A stretch of DNA of 14,181 nucleotides from NCBI GenBank assembly GCA_002352285.1, contig DEIC01000040.1, positions 1 through 14,181 of the forward strand, given 5' to 3'. Below the pieces are notes generated by a model. The model saw only the letters and a program-made list of their open reading frames with translations. It searched no databases and was not told the DNA's origin. A program made the position numbers and the translations under genes. This DNA comes from Alphaproteobacteria bacterium UBA2784 (GTDB taxonomy: Bacteria > Pseudomonadota > Alphaproteobacteria > Micropepsales > Micropepsaceae). Positions 1 to 8,444 of the stretch are shown one piece after another. Position 1 is the first letter of the stretch. The number at the start of each line of letters is the position of its first letter.

Positions 1-89
1 CGGGCGGAGGCGGAAAAAGTCCAAGCAAATCATGGCCCCCAAGAGATGTGTGCATACGATAGCCCGTTCTTGGGGGAGGCATGAAAGTT
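1..89. other. Noncoding left edge with a 9-bp inverted repeat
   Basis: No credible gene is seen in this stretch, which lies just past the stop codon of the minus-strand FN3/PAN gene. CCCCCAAGA at 36-44 is matched by TCTTGGGGG at 68-76, a 9-bp stem with a 23-nt loop. No T tract follows on either strand, so I do not call it an intrinsic terminator. It may help end transcription of the minus-strand operon. Confidence 0.4.
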
Positions 90-782
90 CTAGCGCCCCA
101 CCGGCCAGGCCCGCACCTCACCGCTGATCGAACCCGGCACGGAAATATCGCCAAGCCGCTCGCGCTTGAGAAAGCATTGCTGCGCCGTCGGATCGAAAAC
201 GAAGTGCGTGCATTGCGCGGTGTAAGGCAACCATGATGGCGCCGTCGCACAGGCCATGCAGCAATCATCTGCTGTGGCGGCGGCAAGCACCGCCTCAGCC
301 GGGTCGCCCGGCCATTCACCCATGATGGCCACATCCGGCATCATGGTGCAGACCGCGCGCGTCGGATCAGGCTGCACAGTGTCCGGCCACGCATTTGCCG
401 CCGTGAATGTCACCTGATCCTCGCAGGAATCCGGTCCGGGAAGACCGGGGCACGCGCCCGCCGCCCGCGCCTCACAAAGCTCGATCGTATAGGATTGGCC
501 GGGCGTGAGGTTATAGAGCGAAGCCTCCGCCACGCCGCTGCCGTCATAGGTCTGCAATTCCTGCGTCGGAAACTTTCCCGTGCTGTATTGGATGAAAAAG
601 GCGACCGCACCCGCACGCGGTGTCCAGCGCAGCGTGGCGCGTATCGGATCCGTTTGCGTCACCGTGACCGAAAGCGGTGTGCACTGTTCAGGGTCACTGG
701 CCTTGCTGGGCGCAGAGATGGTGAGAAGCACAAGCAGCCCAAGCACCAGCTGAAACCTCGCGCGAATGATGGCAAGGCGCAT
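90..782 (-). CDS. Exported FN3-like and PAN/apple-domain protein
   Basis: A 230-residue protein of unknown function, probably exported. Residues 1-28 form a signal peptide: basic start, Leu-rich core, then a small-residue stretch ending near SKAS. Residues about 38-128 resemble a fibronectin type III beta sandwich, with the TLRWTP and LTPGQSYTIEL strands typical of that fold. Residues about 145-226 resemble a PAN/apple domain, with clustered cysteines C145, C174, C175, C178, C191 and C203 around DDCCMACA and CTHFVFDP. Ten cysteines in total suggest disulfides and an extracytoplasmic location. The start lies 4 nt after the stop of the FAD monooxygenase gene, and its ribosome site (TAGGA) overlaps that stop, so the two are probably cotranscribed. 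PAN domains bind protein or carbohydrate; the ligand here is unknown. Domain calls are by eye. Confidence 0.75.
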   Translation of the reverse strand: MRLAIIRARFQLVLGLLVLLTISAPSKASDPEQCTPLSVTVTQTDPIRATLRWTPRAGAVAFFIQYSTGKFPTQELQTYDGSGVAEASLYNLTPGQSYTIELCEARAAGACPGLPGPDSCEDQVTFTAANAWPDTVQPDPTRAVCTMMPDVAIMGEWPGDPAEAVLAAATADDCCMACATAPSWLPYTAQCTHFVFDPTAQQCFLKRERLGDISVPGSISGEVRAWPVGR

Positions 783-786
783 GATC

Positions 787-2019
787 CTACCCTCGCATCA
801 GTTTTGGCAGGGCCTGTTTGCCCAACACGCCGTAGCCGCTGGCCTGCCCCACCAGAAATGATTTTGCCGCGCCCATGCGGCCCGTCAGCGCCAGCCCCGC
901 ATCGCGCAGAAGGCGCAAAGGGGCAATGTCGTTGGAGAAAAGGCGGTTCATCACATCGGTCACGGCGGCCATGGCAAACGCATCAAAGCGCCGCCATGTC
1001 TGATAGCGTTCCAGAACGCTTTCATGGCCGATGTCGAGACCCAGTCGCATCGCATCGCCAAGCACTTCGGCCAGCGCCGCTGCATCTGCAAGGCCCAGAT
1101 TCAACCCCTGCCCGGCAATCGGATGCACCACATGGGCTGCATCACCGATCAGCGCGCGCCGCGCCCGCACATAATGCGAGGAGAGCTGCATCGACAGCGG
1201 ATAGGAAAAGCGCGGCCCCACCGGCGCAACATGCCCCAGATAGCCGGTAAAGCGCCGCCGCACTTCATCTGCGAAATCATCATCCGACAGCGCCATGAAA
1301 TGCGGTGCGGCCTCTGCCTTCTCGGTCCATACCAGCGAGGCGCGGTTGCCGGTCATCGGCAGAATGGCAAAGGGACCGGACGGCAGAAAAAATTCCTGCG
1401 CGGTTGCCTGATGCGGCAATTCGTGTTCGACCGTCGTGACGATGCCGTGCTGGCCATACTCCCACTGCGTCAGACGCACATCCATGAGGTCGCGCGTGGG
1501 CGAATGCCGCCCCTCGGCACCCACAATCACGCTGGCTTCCAGCACGCGCCCATCTGCCAAGATCAGCCGCGCTGCGCCGCCGGAAACGTCCTGCTGCACC
1601 ACGCGATTGGGCGAAATCTGCGTCAGGCCCGGAAGATTTTCAGCCGCACGCGCAAGACCCAGCCGCGTATAACGGTTTTCGACAATGTGGCTCAACGGCC
1701 CGCCATCGCCCTCTTCTTCAGCGAAATGAAGAAAAAAGGGCGCAGCGCCATCCATCACCGTGCCGTCGGAAACAACGATGTCGCTGATCGCCTGCGCATG
1801 CGGCGCCATCCATTCCCATGCGCCGATGGCTTCAAGAAAGCGGCGCGGTGCGGGCGCAATCGCGCTCACACGCCCGTCAAAATTTTCGGCAGTCAGCGCG
1901 GCTGGCTTGGCGGCATCAATCACCACAACCGACAGACCGCTGCGCGCCGCTGCAATGGCAAAGGCAAGCCCCACCATGCCGCCGCCGCAAACTGCAATGT
2001 CAAAGCGCCCGGAAGTCAT
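787..2019 (-). CDS. UbiH/UbiF/UbiL-type FAD-dependent monooxygenase
   Basis: A 410-residue flavoprotein hydroxylase of the UbiH/COQ6 family, which adds hydroxyl groups to the ring of ubiquinone intermediates using FAD, NAD(P)H and O2. The N-terminal GGGMVG (residues 12-17) is the FAD-ADP binding fold. VGAEGRHS (166-173) is the central DG-type motif. GDAAHVVHP...GQGLNLG (292-309) is the UbiH-family C-terminal FAD signature. I chose the ATG at 2019 because the FAD fold begins directly after it; an open frame reaches back to 2241 but the extra 74 residues have no family-like character. No convincing ribosome site precedes this ATG, so initiation may be weak or leaderless. It is divergent from glnK and leads a two-gene operon with the FN3/PAN gene. 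Which ring carbon it hydroxylates cannot be told from sequence alone, so no symbol is given. Confidence 0.88.
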   Translation of the reverse strand: MTSGRFDIAVCGGGMVGLAFAIAAARSGLSVVVIDAAKPAALTAENFDGRVSAIAPAPRRFLEAIGAWEWMAPHAQAISDIVVSDGTVMDGAAPFFLHFAEEEGDGGPLSHIVENRYTRLGLARAAENLPGLTQISPNRVVQQDVSGGAARLILADGRVLEASVIVGAEGRHSPTRDLMDVRLTQWEYGQHGIVTTVEHELPHQATAQEFFLPSGPFAILPMTGNRASLVWTEKAEAAPHFMALSDDDFADEVRRRFTGYLGHVAPVGPRFSYPLSMQLSSHYVRARRALIGDAAHVVHPIAGQGLNLGLADAAALAEVLGDAMRLGLDIGHESVLERYQTWRRFDAFAMAAVTDVMNRLFSNDIAPLRLLRDAGLALTGRMGAAKSFLVGQASGYGVLGKQALPKLMRG

Positions 2020-2200
2020 AGTGCGATAGAGCGCGACGGAACCCGGCCCGTAAAGCCGCACCTTGTCGCTGCGCCTATTTTTTGGGCAATGCCGAATTCC
2101 TGACGTCGTTTTGTGCAGCGCAGCAGCGCCCATCACGCTGATTCGGCGACGAAACAAAATTATCCTATGTTTTCCAATGCGATAGAAGATTTCCGCAATG

Positions 2201-2217
2201 CGGCACGATTCTTGATT
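2201..2217 (+). promoter_or_regulatory. Sigma-54-like -24/-12 promoter of glnK-amtB
   Basis: CGGCACG, four bases, then TTGAT matches the sigma-54 consensus TGGCACG-N4-TTGCW, with the correct 12-base offset between the GG (2202-2203) and the -12 G (2214). The mismatches are C for T at the first base and A for C in the -12 GC. Transcription would begin near 2227, leaving a leader of about 44 nt. Sigma-54 with NtrC control is the known rule for glnK-amtB in Proteobacteria. I did not find a convincing NtrC enhancer site upstream. Confidence 0.5.
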
Positions 2218-2232
2218 CCTGTTGCGCCGGGA

Positions 2233-2270
2233 GGGGTGCAACCGGCACCCCGCTGCTCAATGGGGGTGCC
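2233..2270 (+). promoter_or_regulatory. Two mutually exclusive hairpins in the glnK leader
   Basis: GGCACCCC at 2244-2251 can pair either with the upstream GGGGTGC at 2233-2239 (7 bp, loop AACCG) or with GGGGTGCC at 2263-2270 (8 bp, 11-nt loop). The second pairing covers the G-rich ribosome-binding stretch directly before the glnK ATG at 2271; the first leaves it free. This is the layout of a translational switch, but function is inference: the GC-rich repeats could arise by chance. Confidence 0.35.
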
Positions 2271-2609
2271 ATGAAGCTCATCACCGCGATCATCAAACCA
2301 TTCAAGCTCGACGAGGTGCGCGAAGCGCTGCACGGGCTGGGCGTCACCGGCCTGACCGTCTCCGAGGTCAAGGGCTATGGCCGCCAGAAGGGCCACACCG
2401 AAATCTATCGTGGCGCGGAATATGCCGTCAGCTTTGTGCCCAAGGTGAAACTGGAGGTGGCCGTCAAGGCCGACCTGCTTGACCGCGCCATCGAAACGAT
2501 CATCGCCAAGGCGCGCACCGGCAATATCGGCGACGGCAAGATCTTTGTCGTCGATCTGGAGCAGGTGGTGCGCATCCGCACCGGCGAAACCGATCTGGCC
2601 GCCATTTAA
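2271..2609 (+). CDS. glnK: PII nitrogen regulatory protein GlnK
   Basis: A 112-residue cytoplasmic PII signalling protein, the usual length for the family. PII trimers sense 2-oxoglutarate and ATP/ADP and are uridylylated at the T-loop tyrosine under nitrogen limitation. The T-loop signature YRGAEY (46-51) is intact, with Y51 as the modification site, and is followed by FVPKVK. The N-terminal MKLITAIIKPFKLDEVREAL and the later GDGKIFV and RIRTGE motifs are typical. I call it GlnK rather than GlnB because amtB follows about 200 bp downstream; deuridylylated GlnK plugs AmtB. The start is supported by a G-rich ribosome site at 2262-2266 and by the universal N-terminus. A sigma-54-like promoter lies at 2201-2217. 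Confidence 0.95.
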   Translation: MKLITAIIKPFKLDEVREALHGLGVTGLTVSEVKGYGRQKGHTEIYRGAEYAVSFVPKVKLEVAVKADLLDRAIETIIAKARTGNIGDGKIFVVDLEQVVRIRTGETDLAAI

Positions 2610-2624
2610 GTTGCAGGGCGCGCC

Positions 2625-2942
2625 ATGGGTGGAGCCGAACTTTTGCTGATCACGCTGGCGGCGTCACTGGTGACGCTGTTTGCCATCGCCACCGCCTTTG
2701 GCCTTGCCCCTCAGCGTTCAACGCCGCCGCACGCCTCACCTGCGCGCGAAGCGGTCTCCATTTCCAAACCCAAATCCACATCCTCATCTTCGCAAAGCGG
2801 GAGCATGCGACATGAAACCACCTTCAGTGATTCAGGAACGGGCCGCACCAGCGCGCCGCGCCCTGCCGATGCTCGGCATTGGAGCCGCCCTTTGGGGCCT
2901 CAGCGCCGCTACGGCACTGGCAGACGGGCCAACAGTCGATAA
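2625..2942 (+). CDS. Possible small single-pass membrane protein between glnK and amtB
   Basis: A 105-codon open frame starts 15 nt after the glnK stop, with a plausible GCAGGG ribosome site 8-9 nt before its ATG. Residues about 5-28 form a convincing hydrophobic helix (ELLLITLAASLVTLFAIA), followed by a Ser/Pro/Lys-rich stretch. The first 60 codons have the GC-rich third positions of real genes nearby. The frame then runs 131 nt into the start of amtB in another frame, where its residues look like a shadow. It could be a true small protein coupled to amtB translation, or a chance frame in the glnK-amtB spacer. I know of no family for it. Confidence 0.35.
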   Translation: MGGAELLLITLAASLVTLFAIATAFGLAPQRSTPPHASPAREAVSISKPKSTSSSSQSGSMRHETTFSDSGTGRTSAPRPADARHWSRPLGPQRRYGTGRRANSR

Positions 2943-4359
2943 GGGCGACACCGCCTGGCTGCTGGTCTCAACCGGCCTTGTGCTGTTGATGACGATTCCG
3001 GGCCTTGCCCTTTTCTATGGCGGCCTGGTGCGTTCAAAGAACATGCTGTCGGTCCTGATGCAGGTCTTTTCGATCGTCTGCGTCGTTGCCGTCATCTATG
3101 TGCTTTATGGCTACTCGCTGTCGTTCACGAATGGCGGCGAGCTGAATGATTTTGTCGGCGGCTTCTCCAAAGTGCTGCTGGCAGGTGTGGGCCCCGGATC
3201 GCAGGCGGCAACATTCTCGGTGGGCGTCAATGTGCCGGAACTGGCCTTTGTCGCCTTCCAGATGACATTTGCATGCATCACGCCGGCGCTGATCGTCGGC
3301 GCCTTTGCCGAGCGCATCAGATTCTCGGCAGTCATCCTTTTTACGATCCTGTGGGTGACGGTTGTTTATTTCCCGGTCGCGCACATGGTCTGGTATTGGG
3401 CGGGCCCGGACCTGATCAATGCCGCTGCGCAGGCGCTGGCCGACGCGCAAAGCGCCCTTGAGGCTGCAACCGCAAGCGGGGCCGCCGATGCGATTGCCGC
3501 CGCCACGCAGGGCGTCACCGATGCAGAGGCAGCCCTGGCAGCCACGCTGGCGGATTCAGGCCAGATCTGGAAGTACGGCGCGATTGACTTTGCTGGCGGC
3601 ACCGTTGTGCACATCAATGCGGGTCTTGCCGGCCTGATCGGTGCGATCCTGATTGGCAAGCGTGTCGGCTTCGGCCGCGAGGCGATGCCGCCGCACAGCC
3701 TGACGCTCACCATGGTGGGCGCTGCCCTGCTGTGGGTGGGCTGGCTCGGCTTCAATGCCGGTTCAAACCTCGAAGCCAATGGCTATGCCGCACTGGCTGT
3801 CGTCAACACGATGGTGGCCACAGCCGCAGCCGCGATTGGCTGGGTGGCGGTGGAATGGCTCTTCAAGGGCAAGGCATCGCTTCTGGGTGCCGTTACCGGC
3901 GCGGTGGCGGGCCTTGTGGCGGTCACGCCCGCCGCAGGCTTTGGCGGACCGGGTGGCGTGATGATCCTTGGCCTTGTGGCAGGCATTGGCTGCTACTTCT
4001 TCTGCACCACGGTCAAGAACGCGTTCAAATATGATGACGCGCTCGACGTCTTCGGCGTGCATTGCATGGGCGGCATCATCGGCGCGATTGGCACCGGCAT
4101 TGTCGTCAGCCCTGAATTGGGTGGCGCAGGCATCATGGACTATACGATCCTGCCTTTGGGTGATGTCGCCGCCTATGACATGGCAACGCAGGTCATGGCG
4201 CAGCTGAAGGCGGTGGGCCTGACCATCCTGTGGTCCGGCATCGGCTCCACCGTGCTCTATGTCGTGGTCAAGGTGCTGGTTGGCCTGCGCCCGGCAGAAG
4301 AGAAAGAGCGCGAGGGCCTCGACATCGCCGAACACGGCGAACGCGCCTATCATACGTAA
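2812..4359 (+). CDS. amtB: Ammonium transporter AmtB with signal peptide and extended periplasmic loop
   Basis: A 515-residue polytopic inner-membrane ammonium channel; E. coli AmtB is 428. Residues 1-37 form a cleavable signal peptide ending ATALA, as in E. coli. GLALFYGGLVRSKN (64-77) is the Amt signature. The pore residues are present: F153 in TFACIT, F314 and S318 in GFNAGS, and the twin histidines H267 (GGTVVHINAG) and H417 (FGVHCMGG). The tail GLDIAEHGERAY (502-513) matches the conserved C-terminal segment that contacts GlnK. Residues about 199-253 are an Ala/Asp-rich insertion before DFAGG, on the periplasmic side. I chose the ATG at 2812, with GGGAG 8 nt upstream, because the signal peptide starts there; an in-frame ATG at 2680 adds only Pro/Arg-rich sequence. 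Cotranscribed with glnK. Confidence 0.95.
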   Translation: MKPPSVIQERAAPARRALPMLGIGAALWGLSAATALADGPTVDKGDTAWLLVSTGLVLLMTIPGLALFYGGLVRSKNMLSVLMQVFSIVCVVAVIYVLYGYSLSFTNGGELNDFVGGFSKVLLAGVGPGSQAATFSVGVNVPELAFVAFQMTFACITPALIVGAFAERIRFSAVILFTILWVTVVYFPVAHMVWYWAGPDLINAAAQALADAQSALEAATASGAADAIAAATQGVTDAEAALAATLADSGQIWKYGAIDFAGGTVVHINAGLAGLIGAILIGKRVGFGREAMPPHSLTLTMVGAALLWVGWLGFNAGSNLEANGYAALAVVNTMVATAAAAIGWVAVEWLFKGKASLLGAVTGAVAGLVAVTPAAGFGGPGGVMILGLVAGIGCYFFCTTVKNAFKYDDALDVFGVHCMGGIIGAIGTGIVVSPELGGAGIMDYTILPLGDVAAYDMATQVMAQLKAVGLTILWSGIGSTVLYVVVKVLVGLRPAEEKEREGLDIAEHGERAYHT

Positions 4360-4387
4360 GAAGTTTGTTGCGTGAATGGTGCCACTG

Positions 4388-4545
4388 GTTTCGCCTCCCC
4401 TTATCTATAAGGGGAGGCGGGACTTGCATGAGTGCAATTGCACGAGATGCAAGTCCGGTGGGGTTGCGGGACGCTGCAGTGAGTTTGCCGATAGTGCCCC
4501 CCACCGCTTCGCTGCGCGAAGCTGCCTCCCCCAAGGGGGAGGCTT
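4388..4545. repeat. Palindrome-rich intergenic element between convergent operons
   Basis: About 160 noncoding bases hold a series of near-perfect inverted repeats. They are a 12-bp stem at 4392-4403/4408-4419; a 10-bp stem at 4420-4429/4447-4456 enclosing the palindrome GTGCAATTGCAC (4432-4443); CGGTGGGG/CCCCACCG at 4456-4463/4499-4506; GCTTCGC/GCGAAGC at 4506-4512/4516-4522; and GCCTCCCCC/GGGGGAGGC at 4524-4532/4535-4543. The first and last stems share the CCTCCCC/GGGGAGG core. This resembles the dispersed CCTCCCC...GGGGAGG intergenic repeats common in alphaproteobacterial genomes. None of the stems is followed by a real T tract, though they may still help separate the convergent transcripts. 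Confidence 0.7.
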
Positions 4546-4560
4546 AAGGGGCGCGCCCCC

Positions 4561-5720
4561 TCACAACTGGCTCAGATCCGCCTCAACGCCCAAGATCACA
4601 CGCCCGGCCAACTCAAACGTCGGCGTGCCCACCATCATGTGCTGCGAGGCGACATGCACATCGCGCAACAGGCGCTGAAACGGCGACGACGCATAGACCG
4701 CCGAGCCGCCCGCCAGTAGATGCATCGCATCCGTGACATTGATCGCCACCCGCGCCGCGTGGCTGGCCGCCATGCGCAGCCGCGCGCGGTCATCCATACC
4801 GATCTTGCCGTCGCGCTGGGCCGCGCCATAGGCCTCGCCAATCGCCTGATGCAGATAGGCGCGCGCCGCACCAAGCGAGGCTTCCGCCGCCGCCACGTCT
4901 TCCTGCGTGCGGGAACGCTGTGCCAACGGTCGCCGGTGGCCCTCTGGCGTTTTTTCGCGCGCAAGATGCACGAGTTCGTCAATCGCCCGCCGCCCGATGC
5001 CCAGCATCACGCTGGCAACACCCGCGGCCAGAAGGCCGAACACCGGAAATGCATAAAGCGGGCGCTTGAGCGGCCTGTCGGTGATGAGGCCAACGCTCAT
5101 CTTCTTTTCAATGCGCAGATTGTCGAAACTGAAATCCTGGCTGCCCGTGCCTGACAGGCCCGCGACCTGCCAATTATCGTGCAGCGTCACGTCTTCTTTG
5201 CGCGCGATCATCATGCGCGAAACGGGCGCGCCATTTTCCATCAGCACCGGCTGGCCATCGCGGTGAATGACAGCGCCACCCATGATGTATTGCGCATTGG
5301 GTGAGCCCGATCCCCACTGCCAGCGCCCGCGCACCATGTAATGATCGCCCATGTCATCGGCGCGGCCGCGCGGTGCAAACACGCCTGCGACGATGGAGTG
5401 CGGCTGGCCGAAAATCGCCGCCGCATCCGCCGTTGGCACATAGGCAGCACACAGGCCCGTGGTGGAGCCGATCATCACGCACCAGCCCGCCGAGGCATCG
5501 CCATAAGCAATCGTCTCAATCACCTGCGACAGCGTCAGGGGATCAATTTCAAGCCCGCCCGCCTCGCGCGGCACGCACAGGCGATAAAACCCGGCATCGG
5601 CAAAGCCGCGCGCAATGTCATCGGGCAATTGCCGCCCCGCCTCAATCTCGGCGGCGCGCGCCTTCAGCTGGGGCTGGAACGCACGCGCCTTTGCAATCAG
5701 GTCTGGGGCCTCACTGGCCA

Positions 5721-5721
<1 letters not shown>
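4561..5721 (-). CDS. Acyl-CoA-dehydrogenase-fold flavin monooxygenase, HsaA/DszC-like
   Basis: A 386-residue protein of the acyl-CoA dehydrogenase fold whose motifs place it with the two-component flavin monooxygenases (HsaA, DszC and aromatic hydroxylases with the type-2 C-terminal domain). WQVAGLSGTGSQDFSF (184-199) and the C-terminal RLLRDVHVASQH (350-361) are typical of that branch; the EGTSE segment carrying the dehydrogenase glutamate is absent. Family members use reduced flavin from a separate reductase plus O2 to hydroxylate a ring or heteroatom; HsaA acts on steroid-derived phenols. No reductase gene is in this window. It is the last gene of a four-gene operon, and its ATG overlaps the stop of the preceding dehydrogenase by one base (TGATG). 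The substrate is unknown. Confidence 0.82.
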
Positions 5722-6889
<1,168 letters not shown>

Positions 6890-6893
<4 letters not shown>

Positions 6894-7549
6894 TTTGCCC
6901 GCCGGAAAGTAAGATTGATGCGGCCCTGCGGCGGCAGCGCCGGATGGGAAAGCGTGGATGTGCCGGCAAGAATGCGCCGCACGCCATGAAACAGCATGCG
7001 CGCCGCACCATCCATCACCATCACATCGCCCGAGGAGAGCGTGAGCGGCGAAACGGGATCGCGCCGCTTGCGTCCGCCCGCAAGGAAGATGCAGTCATTG
7101 CCAAAGCTGAACGAAACGATGGGCCACGAAAAATCGGCCTCGTCGTGATCCTGATGCAGATTGAGCTTGCCGTCGGCCGCATAGATATTGATGAGGCAGG
7201 CATCAGGCACAAATTCGCTGCGCCCGGCTTTCGCCGCTGCGGCACAGGCCATTTGCATCATCAAGGGCGGAATGGCGGGCCAGGGCTTGCCGGTTTCAGG
7301 ATGCGCATCGACATAGCGATAGCCGCGCGCATCGGCATGCCAGCCCCATTGGCCGCAATTCGAGATGTGATTGATGATATAGGCGCCCATTTTCATCTGC
7401 GGGCGATAGGGCGGTGCCTCACGCAGCACGCCGGCAACCTCATCCAGCAAGGCAGTCTGGCGTGACGCATCCAGATACGAGCGGAAAAGGGAGAGGCCCG
7501 CATGCAGTGGCGGTTCGGCATCGGTAAACAGACTGGCCTGCGCACCCAT
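6890..7549 (-). CDS. alkB: AlkB-type DNA/RNA demethylase, Fe(II)/2-oxoglutarate dioxygenase
   Basis: A 219-residue protein close in length to E. coli AlkB (216). AlkB oxidatively removes methyl groups from 1-methyladenine and 3-methylcytosine in DNA using Fe(II), 2-oxoglutarate and O2. The iron ligands are visible as H132-x-D134 (LHQDHDEADFSWPIVSFSFG) and H188 (FHGVRRI). The RINLTFR motif (210-216) supplies the two arginines that bind 2-oxoglutarate. MKMGAYIINHISNCGQWGW (52-70) corresponds to the nucleotide-recognition lid. It sits 12 nt after the crotonase gene and overlaps the acyl-CoA dehydrogenase start by 4 nt, an unusual place for a repair gene. No Ada-type regulator is nearby. Confidence 0.93.
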
Positions 7550-7561
7550 CGGCGTCTGACC

Positions 7562-8347
7562 TTATCGCCCGGTGAATTTCGGTTTGCGCTTTTCCAGAAA
7601 CGCCTGCACCGCCTCACGGTGGTCGTGGCTGGCAAAGGTCGTCATCTCATAGGCGATGGAGGCGTCCAGCGCCGCAAGCGTCTGGCGCTTCAATTCCAGA
7701 TTGACGCTGATCTTGGTGGCGCGGATGGCCAGCTGCGCGCCCGCCAGAAGTTTGGCGGCTAGCGCATCAGAGCGTGCGTCAAGTTCAGCCTCGGGCACCG
7801 CATGATTGATGAGACCCATGCGCGCCGCATCGGTTGCAGCAATGGCATCGCCCGTCAGAAGAAATTCCTTGGCCCGCGCGTGGCCCACCAGATGCGGCCA
7901 GATGACGGCGCCACCATCACCCGCCACCAGACCGACGCGCACATGCGGATCGGAAAAGCGGGCCGTATCGGCGGCAAGCACCATGTCGCAGAAGAGCGCA
8001 ATCGTGCAGCCCAACCCCACGCAATTGCCGCGCACCTTGGCGATGACGGGTTTTGGAATATCCAGCAGCGAGAAGATGATCTGCTTGCCTTCTTCGGCGC
8101 TGGGCATGGCCGCCTTGCCCGCCAGGGCGGCTTCGAACCACGCAAAATCGCCGCCCGCCGAAAAATGCGCCCCTTCGCCGGTCAGGATGATGACATCGCT
8201 TGCCTGATCCTGCGCCGCAAAGCGGAAGGCGGGCGCAAGCTCCTCATGCAGCACGGCATCAACGGCATTCATTTTGTCGGGATTGTTGAGCGAGAGGGTG
8301 AGTGCCCGCCCGTGCCGCCGCGTCACAATCCTGTGAAAGCCTGTCAT
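7562..8347 (-). CDS. Enoyl-CoA hydratase/isomerase (crotonase) family protein
   Basis: A 261-residue crotonase-fold enzyme acting on an acyl-CoA. The oxyanion-hole segments are present: FSAGGDFAWF (62-71) and the RGNCVGLGC loop (106-114). The two glutamates that perform hydration in classical enoyl-CoA hydratase (rat E144 and E164) are replaced by T115 (GLGCTIA) and H135 (SDPHVRVGL). D144 in GLVAGDGGAVIW is characteristic of a large crotonase subgroup with poorly defined reactions. Isomerase, hydrolase or another CoA chemistry is therefore as likely as hydration. It is the first gene of the operon that continues into alkB and the two dehydrogenase-fold genes, and is divergent from the VOC gene across 97 bp that must hold both promoters. 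The ribosome site is weak. Confidence 0.87.
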   Translation of the reverse strand: MTGFHRIVTRRHGRALTLSLNNPDKMNAVDAVLHEELAPAFRFAAQDQASDVIILTGEGAHFSAGGDFAWFEAALAGKAAMPSAEEGKQIIFSLLDIPKPVIAKVRGNCVGLGCTIALFCDMVLAADTARFSDPHVRVGLVAGDGGAVIWPHLVGHARAKEFLLTGDAIAATDAARMGLINHAVPEAELDARSDALAAKLLAGAQLAIRATKISVNLELKRQTLAALDASIAYEMTTFASHDHREAVQAFLEKRKPKFTGR

Positions 8348-8444
8348 GTCTTTGCGCTGCCGTTAACGTCAGGATGCGTTTTGTCTGAGGCTATGTCATT
8401 CTCCGCCGCGTTCAACTCCCCAATTCACATGAAAGAGAATTCCC

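Noticed and set aside
1024..2103. A 359-codon plus-strand open frame opposite the FAD monooxygenase
   Set aside because: Composition rich in His, Arg and Gln with no domain-like pattern; the opposite strand carries all FAD motifs.
2020..2241. N-terminal extension of the FAD monooxygenase to the ATG at 2241
   Set aside because: The 74 extra residues are basic and unlike family members, and they would cover the glnK promoter region.
2680..2811. Earlier amtB start at 2680
   Set aside because: The added residues are Pro/Arg-rich and would bury the signal peptide; the ATG at 2812 has a better ribosome site.
4392..4419. Classical intrinsic terminator for amtB
   Set aside because: The 12-bp stem is strong, but GGACTTGC rather than a T tract follows, so it is listed as part of a repeat element instead.
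8348..8444. Specific -35/-10 promoters in the divergent gap between the crotonase and VOC genes
   Set aside because: Several weak hexamer pairs can be drawn (for example TTGAAC on the minus strand at 8415-8410), but none has a convincing -10 partner.
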